Source: Candidatus Adlerbacteria bacterium | Lineage (GTDB): Bacteria; Patescibacteriota; Minisyncoccia; Phycocordibacterales; SBAW01 | Length of the DNA stretch: 33,784 bases | Direction: 5' to 3' | Assembly: GCA_903900775.1 (NCBI GenBank) | Contig: CAIUOD010000017.1 | Location: 1 to 33,784, forward strand | Shown here: one piece after another, positions 22,606-32,191 of the stretch | Numbering within the stretch: the stretch's first letter is position 1 | How the letters are laid out: each line of letters starts with the position of its first letter | Program-made: the position numbers and the translations under genes | The notes under the pieces: generated by a model | Told to the model about the DNA's origin: nothing | The model's input: only the letters and a program-made list of their open reading frames with translations | Database searches by the model: none

Positions 22606-22611
22606 TATAAT
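22606..22611 (+). promoter_or_regulatory. Internal -10 box before rpsK
   Basis: TATAAT, 11 nt before the rpsK ATG. It suggests an internal start site within the ribosomal operon. Confidence 0.5.
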
Positions 22612-22622
22612 CAGACACACCT

Positions 22623-23051
22623 ATGGGTAAGAAAAGAATAGTCAAAAAAGGAGGGGAGGAGGGGGCCGGTGGCCGCGGGTCCTCGGCGCGCGCTAACAAG
22701 CGCAAGCTCGATGTTGGGGTACTCCGCGTCGAAGCGACCTACAACAATACCAAAGTCTGCCTCACCGATGAGAAGGGCGGCGTCGTCGCCTGGTCGTCGA
22801 GTGGCTCGCTCGGTTTCTCGGGCGCTAAAAAGGGTACCCCGTTTGCCGCGGCCAAGGTAGGCGAGCTTCTGGGCGACCGCGCAACGGCAATGGGCATGAA
22901 GGAGGTCTCGGTGGTCGTCTCCGGGGTTGGTTCCGGCCGCGAATCCTCGATCCGCGCATTCTCGACCAAAGGCATCCATATTACCGGTATTAAAGACGTG
23001 ACGCCGGTGCCGCACAACGGCCCGCGCCCGCCAAAGCCGCGCCGCGTATAA
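22623..23051 (+). CDS. rpsK: Ribosomal protein S11
   Basis: The 142-aa protein carries RVEATYNNTKVCLTDEKGGV, SSGSLGFSGAKKGTPFAA, VVVSGVGSGRESSIRAF and the invariant C-terminal ITGIKDVTPVPHNGPRPPKPRRV pattern. It forms part of the 30S platform. The N-terminal extension is Gly/Lys-rich (KKGGEEGAGGRGSS), a little longer than in most bacteria. Confidence 0.97.
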   Translation: MGKKRIVKKGGEEGAGGRGSSARANKRKLDVGVLRVEATYNNTKVCLTDEKGGVVAWSSSGSLGFSGAKKGTPFAAAKVGELLGDRATAMGMKEVSVVVSGVGSGRESSIRAFSTKGIHITGIKDVTPVPHNGPRPPKPRRV

Positions 23052-23078
23052 CCCCACTTTCGCAATCATAAAAATCAT

Positions 23079-23690
23079 ATGCTTCTCGGACCAAAATATA
23101 AAATCTGCAAACGTCTCGGCGCCTCGGTATTTGAAAAATGCCAGACCAAGAAATTCCAGCTCGCCGAAGCGCGTGCTCCTCGCCGTACCCGCCCGAAGCG
23201 CGGCGGTGGTGGCGACTACGGCGCCCAGTTGCTCGAGAAGCAGAAGGCTCGTCTCACCTACGGCATGGGCGAGACGCAATTTGCGCGCTACGTACACGAG
23301 GCGATGGAACAGCATCGCGTCCCGAGCTCTGAAAACCTTCTCTCGCGCCTCGAGTCGCGCCTCGACAACACGGTCTACCGCGCTGGTTTTGTCAGCACCC
23401 GTCGCGCCGCGCGCCAGATGGTTTCGCACGGCCACATTTTTGTTAACGGTCGCCGCATGAACATTCCTTCGCACTGTGTGAAAGAAGGCGACGTGGTTAG
23501 TGTCCGTCCCGAGAGCCGCGAGAGCGCGCTCTTTACCGGCCGCAGCGAGGCGGCCCTTGAGACGAAGACCCCGGTGTGGCTCAAAAGCGAAGACGGCGGT
23601 TTTGCCGTCGCCGTCGCCTCCGCGCCTGGTGTCGGACAAAGTGAAGCGCCGTTTAGTGCGCCGATCATTATCCAATTCTATAGCCGTTAA
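23079..23690 (+). CDS. rpsD: Ribosomal protein S4
   Basis: The 203-aa protein has the LLGPKYKICKRLG N-terminus, the QLLEKQKARLTYGMGETQFARY core, and the S4 RNA-binding domain (LESRLDNTVYRAGF, ARQMVSHGHIFVNGRR). S4 nucleates 30S assembly and in many bacteria represses this operon. The N-terminal zinc-knuckle cysteines of some S4 proteins are not present in full (Cys residues only in KICKRLG and KCQTKK). Confidence 0.97.
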   Translation: MLLGPKYKICKRLGASVFEKCQTKKFQLAEARAPRRTRPKRGGGGDYGAQLLEKQKARLTYGMGETQFARYVHEAMEQHRVPSSENLLSRLESRLDNTVYRAGFVSTRRAARQMVSHGHIFVNGRRMNIPSHCVKEGDVVSVRPESRESALFTGRSEAALETKTPVWLKSEDGGFAVAVASAPGVGQSEAPFSAPIIIQFYSR

Positions 23691-23717
23691 TAATTTTATT
23701 CGCCCTAGTCAATTATC

Positions 23718-24668
23718 ATGATTGAATATTCTATAACTTTGCCGAGCAAGCCGCGCATTGTTTCCGAAGAGGAAAGTGCGGGAGTCTACGAAATAGACGG
23801 GCTCTATCCCGGCTATGGCCACACGCTCGGGAATTCCTTGCGCCGGATTATTCTCTCATCGCTCCCGGGAGCGGCTATTACTTCGGTTAAGATCGAAGGC
23901 GTCGAGCATGAATTTTCTACCATCGACGGCTTGCGCGAGGATGTCATCACGCTCTTGCTCAATTTGAAAAAACTCCGTTTTGAACTAGTCACCAGCGAGC
24001 CGCAAGTGGTGTCGCTCTCGGTCAAAGGCCCGATGAAGGTCTCGGGCGCCGATTTGAATTTGCCCGGCCAGGTCCGCCTCCTGAACTCCAACTCGTATTT
24101 GTGCGAATTGACCCAGAAGAACAGCGCGCTCAATTTAGAACTCCGTGTCGAGCGCGGTTTGGGTTATGTCCCGCGCGAGGCGCTCAAAAAAGACCGCGCC
24201 GAGATAGGGGAGATCCCGGTGGATGCCATTTTCTCGCCTATTCGCCGCGTGAACTATGAGGTAGAGAATATGCGCGTCGGCGATCGGACGGATTTCAACC
24301 GCCTGCGTATCACTATCGAGACCGACGGCACGCTCTCGCCGCGCGCGGCACTCGAGCAGTCGGTAGAGGTCATGATCACCCAACTCAAAGCCATCATCGG
24401 TTTTAGAGAAGAGGAGATCGTGAGCGCCTCTAGCACAGCACCCGAGCCCCTAGCGGCCGAAACCTCGACCGATGTCATGAAGACCCGCATCGAGGATCTC
24501 GAGCTCTCTGCACGCGCGGTCTCGGCGCTTGAGCGTGCTGGCATCCGCACCATCGGCGGCCTCGCACGCAAAAAAGAAACCGATTTAACGGATATCGAAG
24601 GCCTCGGCCCCAAAGCTATCCAGGAGATTAAACGCGCTTTGGCGAACTTCGGCATCGTCCTTAAATAA
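23718..24668 (+). CDS. rpoA: RNA polymerase subunit alpha
   Basis: The 316-aa protein has an N-terminal dimerisation domain with YPGYGHTLGNSLRRIILSSLPG and VKIEGVEHEFSTIDGLREDV, then VNYEVENMRVG. The C-terminal domain that binds UP elements and activators follows a linker of Thr/Ala/Ser and reads LELSARAVSALERAGIRTIGGLA...LTDIEGLGPKAIQEIKRAL. Standard length and position between rpsD and rplQ. Confidence 0.98.
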   Translation: MIEYSITLPSKPRIVSEEESAGVYEIDGLYPGYGHTLGNSLRRIILSSLPGAAITSVKIEGVEHEFSTIDGLREDVITLLLNLKKLRFELVTSEPQVVSLSVKGPMKVSGADLNLPGQVRLLNSNSYLCELTQKNSALNLELRVERGLGYVPREALKKDRAEIGEIPVDAIFSPIRRVNYEVENMRVGDRTDFNRLRITIETDGTLSPRAALEQSVEVMITQLKAIIGFREEEIVSASSTAPEPLAAETSTDVMKTRIEDLELSARAVSALERAGIRTIGGLARKKETDLTDIEGLGPKAIQEIKRALANFGIVLK

Positions 24669-24673
24669 TAATC

Positions 24674-25021
24674 ATGCGTCACCACAACTCCAACCGAAAA
24701 TTTGGCAGACCAACCGACCAACGCCGGGCGTTGCTTAAATCGCTCGCGCGTTCTCTCGTGAAGACCGGCCATGTGAAAACGACCGAAGCGCGCGCTAAAG
24801 AAATCCGCCCCCTGGTTGAGAAGCTCGTGACTCGCGGCAAAACCGACACCGTGTCCAACCGCCGACTCTTGGTAGCCCGCTTGGGCGACGAGGCAACGGT
24901 CGGAGCACTTATCAAAAAGGCGTCCGGCTACAAAGGGCGCGCGGGCGGCTACCTGCGCATCACCAAGCTCGAAGCGCGCAAGGGAGATGGCTCGCCGATG
25001 GCCGTTATTGAATTCGTATAA
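24674..25021 (+). CDS. rplQ: Ribosomal protein L17
   Basis: The 115-aa protein begins MRHHNSNRKFGRPTDQRRAL, with LKSLARSLVKTGHVKTTEARAKEIRP and a C-terminal YLRITKLEARKGDGSPMAVIEFV pattern. It follows rpoA by 5 nt, as in most bacteria. The start ATG is supported by the invariant MRH N-terminus. Confidence 0.97.
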   Translation: MRHHNSNRKFGRPTDQRRALLKSLARSLVKTGHVKTTEARAKEIRPLVEKLVTRGKTDTVSNRRLLVARLGDEATVGALIKKASGYKGRAGGYLRITKLEARKGDGSPMAVIEFV

Positions 25022-25026
25022 CCGTT

Positions 25027-25371
25027 ATGATTACCATTGATGCAAAAGATAAGACTCTCGGGCGCGTAGCCAGCGCGGCGGCTAAGGCACTGCTCGGCAA
25101 ACGCTCGGCCGACTTCGCCAAGAACGTCGTCGCCCAAGATGGTGTGACCATCGAGAATGCCTCCAAAGTGAAGCTCTCGGGCAACAACAAAGCGCGTGAC
25201 ATGAAATATGTCCGCTACTCGGGCTACCCGGGCGGGCAGAAAATCGAAAGTTATGCTATGCTCACCGCGCGCCGCGGGGGTAAAGAGGCGATCCGCCGCG
25301 CCGTCTTGGGGATGCTCCCGAAGAATCGCTTGCAGAAGCCGCGTATCAAACTGCTCACCATCAACGACTAA
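25027..25371 (+). CDS. rplM: Ribosomal protein L13, shortened at both ends
   Basis: The 114-aa protein keeps the L13 core: ITIDAKDKTLGRVASAAAKAL, VTIENASKVKLSG, YVRYSGYPGGQK, and AVLGMLPKNRL. Compared with the usual ~142 aa it lacks the N-terminal tail before the W.(V/I)DA strand and the C-terminal HPHxAQxP tail. This trimming is in keeping with the reduced ribosomes reported for CPR bacteria. It lies 5 nt after rplQ and 11 nt before rpsI. Confidence 0.95.
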   Translation: MITIDAKDKTLGRVASAAAKALLGKRSADFAKNVVAQDGVTIENASKVKLSGNNKARDMKYVRYSGYPGGQKIESYAMLTARRGGKEAIRRAVLGMLPKNRLQKPRIKLLTIND

Positions 25372-25382
25372 ATATAATTTCT

Positions 25383-25823
25383 ATGGCTACGACTACTACC
25401 AAAACAGTAAAAGAGACTGCTGCGAAGAGCGGGGAGCGCTACCTGCAAGCCACTGGCCGCCGCAAGACGGCTATCGCCCGCGCGCGTCTCACCCCCTCGC
25501 CCCGCACCTCGGTTTTTGTTAATGATAAAGAGCTCAACGAATATTTCCCGACCGAGACGCTCCGCACGACTGCGCTTGAGCCGTTTTTGAAGGTCTCGCT
25601 CCCGACGCAATTTGCGGTCCGCATTATCGTCCGCGGCGGCGGTATTGCCGGCCAGGCCGTCGCGGTGCGCCACGCTATCACGCGCGCCTTGGTTGAATAC
25701 GACAAAGAATTGCGCGTCGTGCTCAAGAAAGAAGGATTCCTCAAGCGCGACCAGCGCGCCAAAGAACGCCGCAAGGCCGGCTTCGTCAAAGCCCGCAAGC
25801 GCAAGCAGTGGAGTAAACGCTAA
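25383..25823 (+). CDS. rpsI: Ribosomal protein S9
   Basis: The 146-aa protein has [42 protein letters not shown] and the basic C-terminus [19 protein letters not shown] whose last Arg reaches the P-site tRNA (normally KR at the end, as here). It is the last gene of the ribosomal cluster and is followed directly by a strong terminator. Confidence 0.97.
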   Translation: MATTTTKTVKETAAKSGERYLQATGRRKTAIARARLTPSPRTSVFVNDKELNEYFPTETLRTTALEPFLKVSLPTQFAVRIIVRGGGIAGQAVAVRHAITRALVEYDKELRVVLKKEGFLKRDQRAKERRKAGFVKARKRKQWSKR

Positions 25824-25831
25824 TTACAAAA

Positions 25832-25863
25832 AGAAAATTCCCGCGAAAGCGGGATTTTCTTTT
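25832..25863 (+). terminator. Rho-independent terminator of the ribosomal operon
   Basis: AGAAAAT-TCCCGC-GAAA-GCGGGA-TTTTCTTTT, a 6-bp GC stem with a GAAA tetraloop and an A/T-rich base with a one-base bulge. The T-tract follows directly. The CCCGCGAAAGCGGG core is a palindrome I associate with Parcubacteria intergenic repeats. Confidence 0.85.
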
Positions 25864-25876
25864 GACCAAAAATTTA

Positions 25877-25906
25877 TAGACAACAGGGCTAATTTTATGC
25901 TATTTT
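25877..25906 (+). promoter_or_regulatory. Promoter of the ClpX-type zinc-finger gene
   Basis: TAGACA (25877-25882), 18-nt spacer ending TGC, TATTTT (25901-25906, extended -10). The SD AGAGGAG lies 8 nt before the ATG. Confidence 0.52.
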
Positions 25907-25938
25907 GGGGGTCGCAATGTTCCAGAGGAGTGCCGAAA

Positions 25939-26382
25939 ATGGGAAGAAACACCCTGTTCTGCTCGTTCTGCGGCAAGTCGCAGCACGAGGTCCGCAAGCT
26001 CATCGCCGGCCCGACCGTCTTCATCTGCAATGAATGCATCGTGCTCTGTGGCGACATCATAAACGAACAGCCCCGTACAGCCGGAGTTCTAGCTATTGAT
26101 TTGCTCAATGCCCTCAAGCCGGCAGATGGCGAGTCGGCGTTGAGTTGGCTGATGAACCTTCGGATTACGTTGGGGGCGATGGCGGAAGAGCACGTCAGTC
26201 CTGGAGTTGCAAGGCTTCGGGCCGCAATCACCGAGGCCACTGGGCGGCTCGCCGAAATCAAAGCCCGCCTCGATACAGAGATCGACGTCGAGACGAGACA
26301 CATCGCCGATATGGAGGCCGAGCTCAGTTCGTTGGTCCCCCCGGCGATCCCTCGGCTCGGAGATGCTCTCAAAACCACGTAG
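25939..26382 (+). CDS. Stand-alone ClpX-type C4 zinc-finger protein with coiled coil
   Basis: The 147-aa product starts [18 protein letters not shown] and continues [13 protein letters not shown]. These are the four cysteines and spacing of the ClpX N-terminal zinc-binding domain (residues ~7-42). No AAA+ ATPase follows. Instead there is a helical segment and a likely coiled coil ([21 protein letters not shown]). In ClpX this domain dimerises and docks substrates and adaptors such as SspB, so this protein could be an adaptor or decoy; that is inference. ATG 25939 is set by the SD AGAGGAG; the track start at 25612 lies inside rpsI. It has its own promoter and terminator and precedes grpE-dnaK. 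Confidence 0.8.
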   Translation: MGRNTLFCSFCGKSQHEVRKLIAGPTVFICNECIVLCGDIINEQPRTAGVLAIDLLNALKPADGESALSWLMNLRITLGAMAEEHVSPGVARLRAAITEATGRLAEIKARLDTEIDVETRHIADMEAELSSLVPPAIPRLGDALKTT

Positions 26383-26407
26383 CCGGGACGATCGGCAACA
26401 GCAAGAG

Positions 26408-26444
26408 AGGCGGCACATTACTACGTGCCGCCTTTGCTATTTTT
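26408..26444 (+). terminator. Rho-independent terminator
   Basis: AGGCGGCAC-ATTACTAC-GTGCCGCCT, a perfect 9-bp stem, then TTGCTATTTTT. It ends the zinc-finger gene. The T-tract overlaps the -35 box of grpE. Confidence 0.87.
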
Positions 26445-26470
26445 GACCAATCTCGTTTTTTGTGTAAAAT
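26443..26470 (+). promoter_or_regulatory. Promoter of grpE-dnaK
   Basis: TTGACC (26443-26448), 16-nt spacer, TAAAAT (26465-26470), 10 nt before the grpE ATG. No CIRCE repeat (TTAGCACTC-N9-GAGTGCTAA) is present. Confidence 0.6.
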
Positions 26471-26480
26471 AGAGAGAATT

Positions 26481-27011
26481 ATGAGTGACGAAGAAGAGTT
26501 TGTGCCTGAAGATGAGGCAGAGGAGGGGCCTGGCCTCGTTAAAAAATTACGGGAGAAATTAAAAAAAGCAGTCGAAGAAAAGCAAGAATATTTAGAGGGT
26601 TGGCAGAGGGCCCGCGCCGACTTCGCCAACTATAAGCGGGAGGAGGCCGGCCTGCACACCGACAAAGAGGCGCGCATTAAAGCGAATCTGGTTGAAGAAA
26701 TACTGCCACTCTTGGATTCGCTCGATGCCGCGCTCAAGTCACCCTCATTCGAGAAAGCTAATACTGAATTGAAGAAGGGCATCGCGTGCATTTATCAGCA
26801 GTTTTTGAACGTTCTCAAGCGCATCGGGGTTGAGCCGATAGGAGAAGTGGGCCAGCCGTTCGACCCGTATAAGCACGAGGCCTTGAACGAAGAGGTAGTT
26901 GAAGTGGAAAAGTTAAATCACACTATTGTTGCCGTGCATCGCTCGGGATATACTCTTGGCGACAGGGTGGTCCGGCCGGCGCAGGTGTCGGTCGGCGCGT
27001 ATAAAAAATAA
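26481..27011 (+). CDS. grpE: Nucleotide exchange factor GrpE
   Basis: GrpE releases ADP from DnaK. The 176-aa product has an acidic N-terminus, a long coiled coil (VKKLREKLKKAVEEKQEYLEGWQRARADFANYKR) and the beta-wing domain with GVEPIGEVGQPFDPYKHEAL and GYTLGDRVVRPAQVSVG (the family signature). ATG 26481 is set by the TAAAAT box 10 nt upstream; the track's 26145 start runs through the previous gene. dnaK follows by 25 nt. hrcA and dnaJ are not adjacent. Confidence 0.95.
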   Translation: MSDEEEFVPEDEAEEGPGLVKKLREKLKKAVEEKQEYLEGWQRARADFANYKREEAGLHTDKEARIKANLVEEILPLLDSLDAALKSPSFEKANTELKKGIACIYQQFLNVLKRIGVEPIGEVGQPFDPYKHEALNEEVVEVEKLNHTIVAVHRSGYTLGDRVVRPAQVSVGAYKK

Positions 27012-27036
27012 CGTTATTAAGTAATTATATAAAGCT

Positions 27037-28947
<1,911 letters not shown>

Positions 28948-28964
28948 GGTCTATTCATAACGAT

Positions 28965-29546
28965 ATGAGCAAACGGGTCTTTATAGCCCACGGCTGGGAC
29001 GGCACTCCTGATGAGGGTTGGTTCCCTTGGCTCAAAAAAGAACTCGAATCAAGGGGATTTGAAGTTCACATACCGCAATTGCCTGACACGGCAAATCCAC
29101 GAATCTATAACTGGATCCCCGCACTCGCCGAGGCGATCGTTTCTCCCGACGAGCAAACCTACCTCGTGGGGCACAGCATGGGTTGCCAGGCCGTTGCACG
29201 GTATCTTGAGACCTTGCCTGACGGAATAAAAGTCGGGGGAGTTGTCTTTGTCGCTGGCTTTTTTAAACATCTATCCGGCTTGGGAGATAGTCCTGATGAA
29301 AAAGAAACAGATAAACATTGGCTCGGAGCGCCGCTTGATTTTGAAAAGGTAAAATCACACCTGCTCAAAAGCATTGCGCTTTTCTCCGACGACGACCCGT
29401 GGGTTCCGCTCGATAATCAAGACGACTTCAGAGACAAGCTCGGTTCAGAAATAATCATAGAGCACGCGATGGGACATTTTACTGAAGGAAACGGCGTCAA
29501 AGAACTCCCGATTGTGCTCCAAAAAATTCTGGAGATGTCACAATGA
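28965..29546 (+). CDS. RBBP9/YdeN-family alpha/beta hydrolase
   Basis: The 193-aa protein starts KRVFIAHGWDGTPDEGWFPWLKKEL, the oxyanion-side HG.(G/D)...WfpWL pattern of the RBBP9/YdeN serine-hydrolase family. The nucleophile elbow is GHSMGCQAVARYL, the Asp sits in SDDDPWVPL, and the His in HAMGHF, so the Ser-Asp-His triad is complete. Substrates in this family are poorly known. It is the first gene of a five-gene cassette; its TGA overlaps the next ATG (ATGA), indicating translational coupling. Confidence 0.88.
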   Translation: MSKRVFIAHGWDGTPDEGWFPWLKKELESRGFEVHIPQLPDTANPRIYNWIPALAEAIVSPDEQTYLVGHSMGCQAVARYLETLPDGIKVGGVVFVAGFFKHLSGLGDSPDEKETDKHWLGAPLDFEKVKSHLLKSIALFSDDDPWVPLDNQDDFRDKLGSEIIIEHAMGHFTEGNGVKELPIVLQKILEMSQ

Positions 29547-30136
29547 CCAAATATCTCTTGAATTCTGGCGGCACTAAACATGATCCCGAATTGGCGCGGA
29601 AGTTTTTTGCCGCAATGGCTGAAGGGTTAAATAGTCCCCGCGTATTGATATGCTGTTTTGCGCAACCTCGCGAAGATTGGGAAGGCAAGTTTATAGAAGA
29701 CACCGCCTCTTTGCCCGATTTATTTCCTGATGGAATACGTCCGACTTTCGAATTGGCTTTTCCTGCAAGCTTCGAGCAACAAATTAAAAATTCGGATGCT
29801 GTTTTTATCCACGGCGGGGACGACCACCTCTTGCAATACTGGTTAAAGAAATTTGATATACCGAAAATTTGGGACGAGAAGGTGGTGGCTACCAGCTCTG
29901 CAAGCTCACATGCTCTCGTAAAACATTTTTGGACCTGCGACTGGCGACAGTGCATGGAAGGGCTCGGCATTTTGCCGATAAAGTTCCTGGCGCATTATCA
30001 ATCGGCGTATGGAGTCGACGATTCGCGCGGCCCAGTTGATTGGGAGAAGGGGTACAAAGAGTTAGAGGCACACGGGGACACATCTTTACCAATTTACGCG
30101 CTTCATGAGGGCGAGTTTGTTGCTTTTGAAAAGTAA
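29543..30136 (+). CDS. Peptidase S51-like (PepE fold) protein with atypical nucleophile motif
   Basis: The 197-aa protein begins YLLNSGGTKHDPE and has VFIHGGDDHLLQYWL, which corresponds to the GGGNT/Q loop of S51 peptidases (dipeptidase E, cyanophycinase). The nucleophile turn reads VVATSSASSHALVKHF (Ser119 in T-S-S-A-S) where the family has G-x-S-A-G, so the flanking glycines are lost. The LHEGEFVAF end fits the family's last strand. It overlaps the upstream hydrolase by 4 nt, and the HD gene begins 1 nt after its stop. Hydrolysis of Asp-X or acyl-amino-acid bonds is possible but not shown. Confidence 0.65.
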   Translation: MTKYLLNSGGTKHDPELARKFFAAMAEGLNSPRVLICCFAQPREDWEGKFIEDTASLPDLFPDGIRPTFELAFPASFEQQIKNSDAVFIHGGDDHLLQYWLKKFDIPKIWDEKVVATSSASSHALVKHFWTCDWRQCMEGLGILPIKFLAHYQSAYGVDDSRGPVDWEKGYKELEAHGDTSLPIYALHEGEFVAFEK

Positions 30137-30137
30137 T

Positions 30138-30794
30138 ATGGAAGAAATATTCAGATCCATCGACAATGCCGTTGTGGGGATGTTTAGTTCGGAATCAAGC
30201 GGGCATGATATCAATCATCTCCGAAGAGTATTCAATATTGCGCTACACATTCAAAAAATTGAAGGCGGCGACGGATTGGTGATTGGGGCATCCGCTCTAC
30301 TGCATGACGTCCATAGACTGATGGTGAAAGAAATGGGGGCGTTTTGCTCACCCCGTGATTCGCTCGACAAAGTTGCCCAGATAATCGGCCGAACGCTCTT
30401 GCCCGACGATAAGTTAAAAAGTGTTTTGCATTGTATTGAATATCACGAAGAATACGGTTTTTCCGATGTAGGGAAAACGGTAAGCGATATCGAAACGTTA
30501 ATCCTTCAAGATGCTGACAACTTAGACGCCATGGGAGCGATCGGCATTGGTAGAACATTTAGCTTCGGCGGAGCGCATGGGCTCCCCATGTGGATCCTGG
30601 GTAAGCCTTTCGATCGAGACACCTTCGACGAAACGGCCGCGGACCCCTCGACCATACATCACTTCTATAGCAAACTATTGAAACTCAAAGACAATATGAA
30701 TACCGCCACTGGGAAGAAAATGGCTCAAGAGCGCCATCTGTTTATGGGAAATTTTCTTAAACAATTCTTTGCAGAATGGAATGGCGAGGTATAG
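30138..30794 (+). CDS. HD-domain phosphohydrolase
   Basis: The 218-aa protein has the metal-binding HD pattern: SGHDINHLRRVFNIAL (first His), ASALLHDVHRL (the HD pair), and LILQDADNLDAMGAIGIGRTF (distal Asp, as in the YpgQ/YedJ-like nucleotidases). Such enzymes remove phosphate from nucleotides or related small molecules. ATG 30138 is chosen because it is 1 nt after the upstream stop; the track start 30105 overlaps that gene. Part of the five-gene cassette, with the ASCH gene starting 9 nt downstream. Confidence 0.85.
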   Translation: MEEIFRSIDNAVVGMFSSESSGHDINHLRRVFNIALHIQKIEGGDGLVIGASALLHDVHRLMVKEMGAFCSPRDSLDKVAQIIGRTLLPDDKLKSVLHCIEYHEEYGFSDVGKTVSDIETLILQDADNLDAMGAIGIGRTFSFGGAHGLPMWILGKPFDRDTFDETAADPSTIHHFYSKLLKLKDNMNTATGKKMAQERHLFMGNFLKQFFAEWNGEV

Positions 30795-30803
30795 TAGCAA
30801 GAT

Positions 30804-31064
30804 ATGAAAATCGAAAAGAAGATCTGGCCGGCATACTTCGACAAAATAATGTCGGGGGAGAAGACCTTTGAGCTTCGTCTCGCAGACTGGGAATGCAATC
30901 CTGGCGACACGCTCCTCTTGCGTGAATGGGATCCAGAGACCAAACAATACACAGGGCGAGAAATCGAAAAGACAGTAACCTACGTGCTCAAGACAAAAGA
31001 TGTAACCTTGTTTCCCAAGGAAGACGTCGAGAAATACGGTTACCAAATCATCTCGATTAAATAA
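30804..31064 (+). CDS. ASCH/DUF3850-like RNA-binding domain protein
   Basis: The 86-aa protein is one PUA-like ASCH/DUF3850 domain: IWPAYFDKIMSGEKTFELRLADWECNPGDTLLLREWDP (read in pieces: SGEKTFELRL and GDTLLLREW are the diagnostic parts), followed by YTGREIEKTVTYVL. ASCH domains bind RNA or modified nucleosides, and some are N4-acetylcytidine amidohydrolases; the Lys-Thr-Glu trio (GEKTFELR) needed for that activity is present in this type of motif. It stands 3 nt before the methyltransferase gene. Confidence 0.8.
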   Translation: MKIEKKIWPAYFDKIMSGEKTFELRLADWECNPGDTLLLREWDPETKQYTGREIEKTVTYVLKTKDVTLFPKEDVEKYGYQIISIK

Positions 31065-31067
31065 GCC

Positions 31068-31676
31068 ATGGACCTCAAAGAAACGTACAACAAAATAGCG
31101 GAGGATTGGCATAAGGATCACTCAGCCGATAGTTGGTGGGTCGAGGGTACAGAATATCTGCTTTCGCTTTTGCCTGCCCACACCACCATCCTCGACATTG
31201 GCTGCGGTTCTGGAGTTAAATCTGCTTATCTCGCGGGCAAAGGGTTTGTGGTCACCGGCGGAGATTTTTCAGAAAAAATGGTAGAGATTGCTCGGCGCGA
31301 AGTGCCGGGCGTGATTTTTGAAGTCCTCGATTTTTACAACCTCGACACCTGGCCTCAATCCTACGACTGTGTGTTTGCCCAAGCAGCGCTTCTCCATATC
31401 CCCAAAAAAGATATTCCAGCGATTCTAGAAAATCTTAAACATGTACTCAAAAAAGATGGGCTGCTGTACTTAGCGGTTAAAGAGTTGCGGCCTAACGCCC
31501 GTGACGAAGAAATGAAAACAGAAAATGATTATGGGTATGAATACCAGCGTTTCTTTAGCTACTTCACCGTCCCAGAACTCACCTCATTTCTTGAGCATGC
31601 CGGCCTAACTATTGTCCATGAAAGTGTGACTCCTTCAAACAATACGAATTGGATCCAAATAATTGCTAGAAAGTAA
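31068..31676 (+). CDS. Class I SAM-dependent methyltransferase
   Basis: The 202-aa protein has motif I ILDIGCGSGVKSAYLAGKG, the acidic strand-2 end (TGGDFSEKMVEIAR), motif II-like YDCVFAQAALLHIP, and LKHVLKKDGLLYLAVKEL. This is a complete Rossmann methyltransferase of the UbiE/COQ5-like type. Substrate cannot be read from sequence. It is the last gene of the cassette and ends before a hairpin that serves mainly the opposing gene. Confidence 0.88.
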   Translation: MDLKETYNKIAEDWHKDHSADSWWVEGTEYLLSLLPAHTTILDIGCGSGVKSAYLAGKGFVVTGGDFSEKMVEIARREVPGVIFEVLDFYNLDTWPQSYDCVFAQAALLHIPKKDIPAILENLKHVLKKDGLLYLAVKELRPNARDEEMKTENDYGYEYQRFFSYFTVPELTSFLEHAGLTIVHESVTPSNNTNWIQIIARK

Positions 31677-31680
31677 CAAC

Positions 31681-31720
31681 CGAAAATAAAGAAGGCCCGG
31701 ACAGTATGTCGTCCGGGACC
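31681..31720 (-). terminator. Rho-independent terminator for the minus-strand orphan gene
   Basis: On the minus strand GG-T-CCCGGAC / GTCCGGGCC, with an 8-nt loop and one bulge, is followed by TTCTTTATTTT. On the plus strand no T-tract follows. Confidence 0.78.
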
Positions 31721-31739
31721 CTCATCAACCCTCACACCA

Positions 31740-32060
31740 TTAATCGCCAGGTGGCGGCAACTCGCGGTAGCGCCCCTTCAGACTGCGGTCGGCCCACTCT
31801 AATCCACAAGATCCCGCCACCAACTTAGCGGGGGCAGCGCCTTTTCTCGTGAGAGCAGGATTGCCCTGCGTCATAGAGGCGAGACCCTTCTCGAAAGCGG
31901 CGATGTATTCGTCGAAAGGCTCACCGTTGACCGTCAGAACATCTGCGGGAAGGGGTTCACCATCCGGAAGACCAATCGCACCGCCCTTTGACCAGGCTTC
32001 CGCGAACGTAACCGTAGCCATCGATCCAGCATCGTTTGCGGTATTTGGTCTACCGCGCAT
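31740..32060 (-). CDS. Small orphan protein, unknown
   Basis: A 106-aa product starting MRGRPNTANDAGSM is preferred to the TTG start at 32132, because GCGAGGTG lies 5-6 nt upstream of this ATG and the promoter sits between the two. The sequence is Ala/Gly/Pro-rich (EAWSKGGAIGLPDGEPLPADVLTVNGEPF, then NPALTRKGAAPAKLVAG and a Trp in LEWADRS). No family recognised. It has its own promoter and terminator and is the only gene in the last 25 kb on this strand. Confidence 0.5.
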   Translation of the reverse strand: MRGRPNTANDAGSMATVTFAEAWSKGGAIGLPDGEPLPADVLTVNGEPFDEYIAAFEKGLASMTQGNPALTRKGAAPAKLVAGSCGLEWADRSLKGRYRELPPPGD

Positions 32061-32094
32061 TTTGCACCTCGCCTGCTTGTTTGCGCCAAACCCA

Positions 32095-32123
32095 AACTTA
32101 ACACTCAAGACACTTTTAGTCAA
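32095..32123 (-). promoter_or_regulatory. Promoter of the minus-strand orphan gene
   Basis: On the minus strand TTGACT (32123-32118), 17-nt spacer, TAAGTT (32100-32095). About 34 nt of leader with an SD before the ATG at 32060. Confidence 0.6.
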
Positions 32124-32174
32124 ATTGGCCAAATTATGTGAAAATCGCCATATAGTGCGGATATTTAGTTTTTG

Positions 32175-32183
32175 TGTTATAAT
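32175..32183 (+). promoter_or_regulatory. Extended -10 promoter of the ABC exporter
   Basis: TG-T-TATAAT, a perfect extended -10, ending 8 nt before the ATG at 32192. No SD. Confidence 0.65.
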
Positions 32184-32191
32184 TGTATTTC

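Noticed and set aside
22093-25823. Alternative genetic code with TGA as Gly
   Set aside because: leuS, ung, mltG and others end at TGA exactly where their families end, so TGA is a stop.
26383-26480. CIRCE/HrcA operator before grpE
   Set aside because: The inverted repeat TTAGCACTC-N9-GAGTGCTAA is not there; only a terminator and a TTGACC/TAAAAT promoter are seen.
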